Shown here piece by piece: positions 52,180 through 57,109 of a stretch of DNA of 57,109 nucleotides. The notes beneath the pieces were generated by a model. That model saw only the letters and a list, made by a program, of their open reading frames with translations, ran no database searches and was not told the DNA's origin. Within the stretch, counting starts at the first letter, position 1; the number at the start of each line of letters is the position of its first letter. The translations under genes were made by a program, and so were the position numbers. Source of the stretch: Phycisphaerae bacterium (GTDB taxonomy: Bacteria; Planctomycetota; Phycisphaerae; Sedimentisphaerales; Anaerohalosphaeraceae); the NCBI GenBank assembly GCA_012729675.1, contig JAAYCR010000064.1, forward strand, positions 1 to 57,109. Reading direction: 5' to 3'.

Positions 52180-53589
52180 ATGAAATGGTTTAAACGTAAA
52201 AAACAGGTTCCCCGCCCCACCGCACTGCCGGTGACGCTGCGTGCTCGCTATGACGCCGCCCAGACGACCCGCGAGAACATCCGGCATTGGGCGATGGCCG
52301 ATGCACTCTCCGCCGATGCGGCCGCCAGCAGCGAGGTCCGTAAAAAGATTCGGGAGCGGGCGCGGTATGAGGTGGCCAACAACTCCTACGCCAAGGGGAT
52401 TACCCTGACGCTGGCCGACTACTGTGTGGGCACCGGCCCGCGGCTTCAGGTCTTGACCGAGGACAATGCGTTTAACAATGCGATTGAAGAGGCGTTTTTA
52501 CAGTGGTCGCATCAGATTGGACTTCCTGCAAAGCTGCGGACGATGCGGATGGCCAAATCGACTGACGGCGAGGCATTCGCGCTGTTGATCGGCAATCCGC
52601 GCTTAAGCGGACCGGTCAAGCTGGATGTGGCCCTGGTCGAGGCCGACCGGGTGACCACACCCTGGACGGGGTCGCCGATGGCGCAGACGGACGTCGACGG
52701 CATCCGCCTGGATCGGCACGGCAACCCGGTCGAATATACGATTCTCAATCACCACCCCGGCGATGTCGGCAACACCAGCGGCGACTTTCGGCATGTCAGT
52801 GCCGAGTCGGTTGTCCACTGGTTCCGGGCCGACCGGCCCGGCCAGCATCGGGGGATTTCGGAGATTACGCCCGCCCTGCCGCTGTTTGCCCAACTACGTC
52901 GGTATACATTGGCCGTCTTGGGCGCGGCCGAGACAGCGGCGGATTTTGCGGCGGTCTTGTTTACCGATGCCCCGGCCAACGGGGAAGCGGCCGCCGTCGA
53001 GCCGATGGATGTGGTTGAGCTGGAAAAACGCATGGCCACCGTCCTTCCGGACGGCTGGAAGCTCGGCCAGATCAAGGCCGAACAACCGGCGACCGCCTAT
53101 GCAGAGTTTAAGCGGGAACTGCTCAACGAAATCGCCCGGTGCCTGAACATCCCTTTGAACATCGCGCTGTGTAATTCGGCAGGATACAACTATGCCAGCG
53201 GGCGTCTTGACCACCAAACGTTCTTTCGCGCTATTCGTGTGGAGCAGGCGGATATGGCGGCGGCAGTCCTGGATAAGATTCTGGCCGCCTGGGTTCACGA
53301 GGCGATGCTGACGACGGAGTTTTCGCTGCTTCGGTCGCTGAAGCACCTGCCGCACCAGTGGTTCTTTGACGGCAACGAACATGTGGACCCGGCCAAAGAG
53401 GCCAACGCCCAGAAGATTCGGCTTGAATCCAACACAACGACCCTGGCGACGGAGTTTGCCCGCCAGGGTAAAGACTGGGAATCGGAGCTGCACCAGCGGG
53501 CCAAGGAAAAACAGCTCATGACCGATCTGGGGCTGTTAGGACAAGAGACGGCAACATCTGTTTTAATCGAGGATGAGGATGAAGAATAG
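52180..53589 (+). CDS. Phage portal protein, lambda family
   Basis: The portal forms the dodecameric DNA channel at one capsid vertex. The 469-residue product has the lambda-family features RKKIRERARYEVANNSYAKG near the N-terminus, HWFRADRPGQHRGISEITPA in the middle and PLNIALCNSAGYNYASGRLD in the C-terminal half, where this family is most conserved. It overlaps the next gene by a few bases. Confidence 0.92.
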   Translation: MKWFKRKKQVPRPTALPVTLRARYDAAQTTRENIRHWAMADALSADAAASSEVRKKIRERARYEVANNSYAKGITLTLADYCVGTGPRLQVLTEDNAFNNAIEEAFLQWSHQIGLPAKLRTMRMAKSTDGEAFALLIGNPRLSGPVKLDVALVEADRVTTPWTGSPMAQTDVDGIRLDRHGNPVEYTILNHHPGDVGNTSGDFRHVSAESVVHWFRADRPGQHRGISEITPALPLFAQLRRYTLAVLGAAETAADFAAVLFTDAPANGEAAAVEPMDVVELEKRMATVLPDGWKLGQIKAEQPATAYAEFKRELLNEIARCLNIPLNIALCNSAGYNYASGRLDHQTFFRAIRVEQADMAAAVLDKILAAWVHEAMLTTEFSLLRSLKHLPHQWFFDGNEHVDPAKEANAQKIRLESNTTTLATEFARQGKDWESELHQRAKEKQLMTDLGLLGQETATSVLIEDEDEE

Positions 53590-55567
53590 CTCACAGCTTC
53601 CCGCTTCCAGCGGCCAGCAGCAAACACACTTTCGGTTTGAATGTCCGATCAGCATTGAGGCGGCCGGTGACGAAAAGGCTGTACCGCATTTTTCGATGGT
53701 CGCCTATACCGGCGGGATGATGAAGATCGCCGGGTTTATGCACCCGGTGGTCGTTGACCTGGAGGGCATCTCCATTGACCGCCAGAACATCCCCATTCGC
53801 CTGGACCACAACCCCAAGCAAGGCGTTGGACACACCGACCGGGTGGTGATTGAGAACGGGCAGATTCTGGCCGATGGCCTGATCTCCCGCGACACCAGCT
53901 GGGCGCGGGATGTGGCCAAAAGCGGCTCTCGCGGTTTTCCCTGGCAGGCCAGTATCGGGGCTGACATCTTAGCCGCTGAGTTTATTCCCAATGGCTCGAC
54001 GGTCACCGTCAACGGCCGGTCGTTCGATGGGCCGCTGTATGTGATTCGGCAGTCAATCCTCAAAGAAATCAGCTTTGTCGATAATGGCGCAGACACCCAG
54101 ACGACGGCGACCGTCGCCGCGCATCAGGCAGCGCCTGACCAACAACCTGTAACCTCTTTTTCTGAAAAGGAACCCCAAATGGATGAAGCAGCAGAAAAAA
54201 CCACACCCGAAACACCGGCAGGCCAACCGCAGACCCCTCAAAAAATCGAGGCAGCTGCTGGCGTGGATGACCCGGTTCTTCAGATGCGTCAGCGGGTGGC
54301 TGACGAGACCCGACGCATTCAGGCGATTCGAACGGTCTGTGATGGCAAGCACACCGACATTGAGGCCAAGGCCATTGTCGAAGGCTGGGACGTCACCCGC
54401 TGCGAACTGGAAGTGCTGCGGGCCTCACGTCCGGCGGCCCCGGCGGCGCACGTTCGTCATCAGTCCGGCGATCCGAAGGTCTTTGAGGCCGTCGCCCTGA
54501 TGGCCGCCGGCGTATCCGACACCCGGATGCAGGCGGCCTATGACGCGGCGACCCTCGAGGCAGCCGACCGCCTGCGGGGCATCGGTATCCAGGAGTATTG
54601 CGAACGCATTTCGGGCGCGACGCATTTTCCGCGGTTTCGGCGGGATGCCTCCGGCTGGCTTCAGGCGGCCTTCAGCACGGCCAGCTTGCCGGGAATCCTC
54701 TCCAATGTCGCCAACAAGATGCTCCTGGAAGGCTACAATTATATCGAGGATGCCTGGCGCAGGGTCTGCAAGATCGCCAGCGTCAACGATTTCAAGGAGC
54801 ATACCCGCTACCGGATGACCGGCAGCTTTACCTTCGAGAAGGTCGGTGCCGATGGCGAGCTTAAGCACGGTAAGCTCGACGAGATGAAGTTTGGCCAGAA
54901 GGCCGACACCCACGGCATTATGTTTGCCCTGACCCGTCAGATGATTATCAACGACGACCTGGGTGCGTTTGCCGACATCCCCCGCTCGATTGGGATGGGG
55001 GCGGCCGAGGCCATCGCCGATGCGGTGTGGGGGCTCCTTCTGTCCAATCCGAACGATTTCTTCTCGCTGGCGCACAAGAACTACAAAGACGGGGCCGACA
55101 CCATCCTGAGCGTTGATGGTCTGACGCTGGCGGAAATCCTGTTCAGCGAGCAGACCAAGCCCAACGGGCGTCCGTTGGGGATTACGCCCTCACTGCTGCT
55201 GGTGCCGACGGCCCTGAAGGTCGCCGCGCAACTCCTGATGACCTCGGTGCTCCTGAACGAGACGACCACGGCCAACAAGGGCAAACCGGCCAACAATCCG
55301 CACGTCGGCAAATTCGAGGTCGTCTCCAGTGCGTACCTGTCCAACCCATCGTTTGCCGGGGCCAGCTCCAAGGCGTGGTATTTGCTGGCCGACCCCAACC
55401 GGATACCGGCGATTGAGGTAGCGTTCCTCAATGGTGTCGACCGTCCCACCGTCGAAAAGACCGATGCGGACTTTAACACGCTGGGCATTCAGTTCCGCGG
55501 GTACATCGATTTCGGTGTGCGTGAGCAGGATTGGCGGGCCTGCGCGAAGATGAAAGGCGAAGTGTAA
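53579..55567 (+). CDS. Prohead protease fused to major capsid protein
   Basis: The first 190 residues look like a prohead maturation protease, with conserved H in RLDHNPKQGVGHTD and serine-containing SRGFPWQASIGAD, ending LKEISFVDNGAD. A Pro/Glu/Thr-rich linker of about 60 residues, probably a scaffold, leads to a Mu/lambda-type major capsid domain of about 350 residues ending YIDFGVREQDWRACAKMKG. Protease, scaffold and coat are usually separate or two genes. Self-cleavage would release the shell protein. ATG 53579 is chosen because GAGG lies six bases upstream; ATG 53573 is the alternative. Confidence 0.85.
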   Translation: MKNSSQLPASSGQQQTHFRFECPISIEAAGDEKAVPHFSMVAYTGGMMKIAGFMHPVVVDLEGISIDRQNIPIRLDHNPKQGVGHTDRVVIENGQILADGLISRDTSWARDVAKSGSRGFPWQASIGADILAAEFIPNGSTVTVNGRSFDGPLYVIRQSILKEISFVDNGADTQTTATVAAHQAAPDQQPVTSFSEKEPQMDEAAEKTTPETPAGQPQTPQKIEAAAGVDDPVLQMRQRVADETRRIQAIRTVCDGKHTDIEAKAIVEGWDVTRCELEVLRASRPAAPAAHVRHQSGDPKVFEAVALMAAGVSDTRMQAAYDAATLEAADRLRGIGIQEYCERISGATHFPRFRRDASGWLQAAFSTASLPGILSNVANKMLLEGYNYIEDAWRRVCKIASVNDFKEHTRYRMTGSFTFEKVGADGELKHGKLDEMKFGQKADTHGIMFALTRQMIINDDLGAFADIPRSIGMGAAEAIADAVWGLLLSNPNDFFSLAHKNYKDGADTILSVDGLTLAEILFSEQTKPNGRPLGITPSLLLVPTALKVAAQLLMTSVLLNETTTANKGKPANNPHVGKFEVVSSAYLSNPSFAGASSKAWYLLADPNRIPAIEVAFLNGVDRPTVEKTDADFNTLGIQFRGYIDFGVREQDWRACAKMKGEV

Positions 55568-55569
55568 CA

Positions 55570-55612
55570 AAGAATTTTGAATTCATAATTATGAATTTTG
55601 AATTGACAACAA
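55570..55612. repeat. Heptad-word array inside the phage head operon
   Basis: GAATTTT, GAATTCA, TAATTAT, GAATTTT and GAATTGA follow one another in 7-base steps and are partly self-complementary. It fills the gap between capsid and DUF2190 genes. Confidence 0.55.
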
Positions 55613-55635
55613 CTTGAACATGAAAGGTGTCTCTT

Positions 55636-55977
55636 ATGGCAACAGCACGATTTATTCATGACGGCGATGCGGTGGATTTTACGCCCGGCTCGGCCGTTAA
55701 CGCAGGCGATGTGGTGGTTCAGGGCGATCTGATCGGGATTGCCAAGCTGGACATGGTCGCCGGTCAACTGGGGGCGCTGGCGGTAACGGGCGTCTTTGAC
55801 ATCACCAAAGCCACCGGCACGGGCACCGACATCACCGCCGGGGCCAAGCTGTGGTGGAACGCCACCAACAGTCGCGTTGAAAAGACCGATGGCAGCGGTG
55901 CCCACAAGTATCTGGGCAAGGCGGTGCGTGCGGCGCTGACAACCGATGCGACGGTGCGCATCCGACTGGAACAATGA
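55636..55977 (+). CDS. DUF2190 head decoration-like protein
   Basis: The beta-rich 113-residue protein (FIHDGDAVDFTPGSAVNAGD and VVQGDLIGIAKLDMVAGQLG) fits the DUF2190/recA-like-fold family found just after major capsid genes and thought to decorate or stabilise the head. ATG 55636 is preferred over GTG 55627. Its stop overlaps the next start (ATGA). Confidence 0.78.
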   Translation: MATARFIHDGDAVDFTPGSAVNAGDVVVQGDLIGIAKLDMVAGQLGALAVTGVFDITKATGTGTDITAGAKLWWNATNSRVEKTDGSGAHKYLGKAVRAALTTDATVRIRLEQ

Positions 55978-56315
55978 CCAACCTCTTAAACAATGGCCTT
56001 AACTGGCTGGAGCAGAAGCTCCTGGGCTTCTGCTCCAGTCCGGTCCAGTATCGGCGGGATAACCAAACTGTAACCGTTAACGCCGTCTTCGGCAAAACCG
56101 ACTATGAGGTGGACAATGAGTCTGGTCTGCGTGTTGGCAGTTTTGTGTGGGATTTTCTGATCGATGCTGAGGCATTGGCCATGACGCCGGAAGTCGGTGA
56201 CATTGTGGTGGTTAATGAAAAGCCGTTTGAAGTGATGGCTCTCTCCGGCCAGGGCTGCTGGCGCTGGACGGGACCGAACCAAAAAACCTATCGCATCCAC
56301 ACCAGGCAAGTATAA
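55974..56315 (+). CDS. Head-tail joining-like protein
   Basis: The 113-residue product contains VRDY-like beta strands (VNAVFGKTDYEVDNESGLRV) and ends CWRWTGPNQKTYRIHTRQV. Size, beta content and place after DUF2190 suit a head-completion or head-tail connector protein. No strong family motif is visible. Confidence 0.55.
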   Translation: MTNLLNNGLNWLEQKLLGFCSSPVQYRRDNQTVTVNAVFGKTDYEVDNESGLRVGSFVWDFLIDAEALAMTPEVGDIVVVNEKPFEVMALSGQGCWRWTGPNQKTYRIHTRQV

Positions 56316-56317
56316 AT

Positions 56318-56462
56318 CCGAAATTCGAAGCGCGAAATCCGAAACAAATTCAAAATCCAAATGACCCAATATCAAAACAGGGACTCCTGGTCGTTTTGAA
56401 CATTTGGAATTCTGTCATTGGATATTGTTTCGTATTTCGATATTCGTGCTTCGTATTTACTT
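56318..56462. repeat. Heptad-word palindrome in the phage, CGAAATC type
   Basis: Left arm CGAAATT, CGAAGCG, CGAAATC, CGAAACA; right arm TTCGTAT, TTCGATA, TTCGTGC, TTCGTAT, with an inner section (CAAATGACCC ... TGTCATTGG) related to the host copy at 23419. One family thus occurs in both host operon and phage genes. Confidence 0.75.
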
Positions 56463-56477
56463 CTAAAGGAAGTGACA

Positions 56478-56696
56478 ATGACCTGTAAAGAACAATACGA
56501 AAATGTCTGCAAGGACGAGTTTGCCGGACTGCACGACAAGCTCGACAAGATGGACGAGGCGATTCGCGGCAACGGCAAGCCGGGCATTCAGGTCAGGCTG
56601 GACCGGCTCGAACAGGACAAGCTGTCCCGCAGCAAGGTGGTCTGGTTCCTGTTGGGGATTGCCGGGGCGCTGCTGACGCGATGGGTGATGCGATAA
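56478..56696 (+). CDS. XhlA-like coiled-coil membrane protein, 72 aa
   Basis: A coiled coil (LHDKLDKMDEAIRGNGKPGI then RLDRLEQDKLSR) precedes one C-terminal membrane segment (VVWFLLGIAGALLTRWVMR), the architecture of XhlA-type phage proteins. An AGGA site lies seven bases upstream of ATG. Its place in the head-tail region is unusual for a lysis helper, so another role is possible. Confidence 0.6.
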   Translation: MTCKEQYENVCKDEFAGLHDKLDKMDEAIRGNGKPGIQVRLDRLEQDKLSRSKVVWFLLGIAGALLTRWVMR

Positions 56697-56697
56697 G

Positions 56698-57109
56698 ATG
56701 AGACTTGCCCTGAACATGGCCGACGCGATTGTCGCCGACCTGAAGACCGGCACCTTTTCAGAACCTTTGACGGTCCATCGCCGCGTCCTGCCCGAATATG
56801 AACTGGCGGAACTGAAGACCCTGACGATCACCGTGGTGCCCAAGTCGGTTGTGATTGCCAATGTGACCCGCCAAGCCACCAGTTTTGAAGTGGCCATTGA
56901 CTTCGGCATCCAGCAGAAGATCGGTAAAGACACGGATGACGAGGTGCTGCGGTTATCTGGAGTGGTTTCTGAAATCGTCACCTTTCTGAATCGACGTTCG
57001 TTACCGACGCTCAAGGCACAGTTTAAAACAATCGCCAACGAGCCGGTCTATGCCCCGGAGATGCTCAGTGAAAAACGCCTGTTTTTATCCGTCCTTACCG
57101 TGACCTATA
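56698..57109 (+). CDS. Phage structural protein (partial)
   Basis: The frame opens with ATG 56698 (MRLALNMADAIVADLKTGTF) right after the previous gene and is still open at the window end, 137 residues later. Segments LTITVVPKSVVIANVTRQAT and FEVAIDFGIQQKIG alternate beta strands with helices, as in tail-completion or minor tail proteins. The order of genes supports a tail-terminator-type role, which is an inference. Confidence 0.6.
   Translation, partial: MRLALNMADAIVADLKTGTFSEPLTVHRRVLPEYELAELKTLTITVVPKSVVIANVTRQATSFEVAIDFGIQQKIGKDTDDEVLRLSGVVSEIVTFLNRRSLPTLKAQFKTIANEPVYAPEMLSEKRLFLSVLTVTY

Noticed and set aside
1-57109. CRISPR array
   Set aside because: No direct repeats of 25-40 bases with regular unique spacers and no cas genes; the 7-base arrays have no spacers.

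Overview
The window looks like chromosome of a member of the Planctomycetota, probably Phycisphaerae/Sedimentisphaerales. The reasons are a dcw cluster built on mraZ, rsmH and ftsI, a HAF-repeat protein ending in a PEP-CTERM-type signal, many peptide-transport lipoproteins, and intergenic palindromes of a kind I associate with this group. The class is an inference, not proven here. From about 31.6 kb to the end the window holds the left part of an integrated tailed phage.

Host part (1-31.5 kb). The left edge carries the end of an IS21-like element, an RHS/YD-repeat scrap and a secreted protein of unknown function. A minus-strand division and wall operon follows: mraZ, a 72-residue unknown, rsmH, a LysM protein, an ftsL-like gene, ftsI and an M14 murein peptidase. 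Next are ilvB-ilvN with a long leader that contains a degenerate copy of the ilvB start. A TetR-controlled minus-strand operon encodes lysine 2,3-aminomutase, a fused acetyltransferase-deacetylase and a D-Ala-D-Ala-ligase-like enzyme. An oligopeptide ABC transporter operon runs from 17.3 to 25.6 kb. Its first binding protein has an in-frame amber codon, and an element carrying a four-helix-bundle (S23) gene sits between its two permease genes. A STAS protein, a double-ACT protein, rho, coaE, tRNA-Asn and the PEP-CTERM gene complete this part.

Phage part (31.6-57.1 kb). A DUF2924 protein, a large serine recombinase and an HTH partner form the integration module. Beside it is a cargo locus with a retron-like reverse transcriptase, an XRE regulator, a 79-residue protein and a structured upstream RNA, divergent from a 447-residue protein with a regulator-type C-terminus. 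A sigma-like gene follows, then a replication module (Sak4-like ATPase, DUF669, nuclease, small membrane protein, SF2 helicase, prim-pol/DUF3987), an origin-like repeat region, HNH, ParB-like and two DNA methyltransferase genes, a minus-strand block with a HARE-HTH protein and a second sigma-like protein, and the packaging and head genes. A 38-base motif (8 fixed, 12 variable and 18 fixed bases) occurs three times, in front of the integration, replication and head modules, and is probably the phage's module promoter.

Two themes stand out. The retron-like locus with its candidate msr-msd leader is a likely defence cargo. Many intergenic gaps, host and phage, contain arrays of 7-base words arranged as long imperfect palindromes. 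One such pair of arrays flanks the S23 gene, which suggests a mobile element family with full and short forms.
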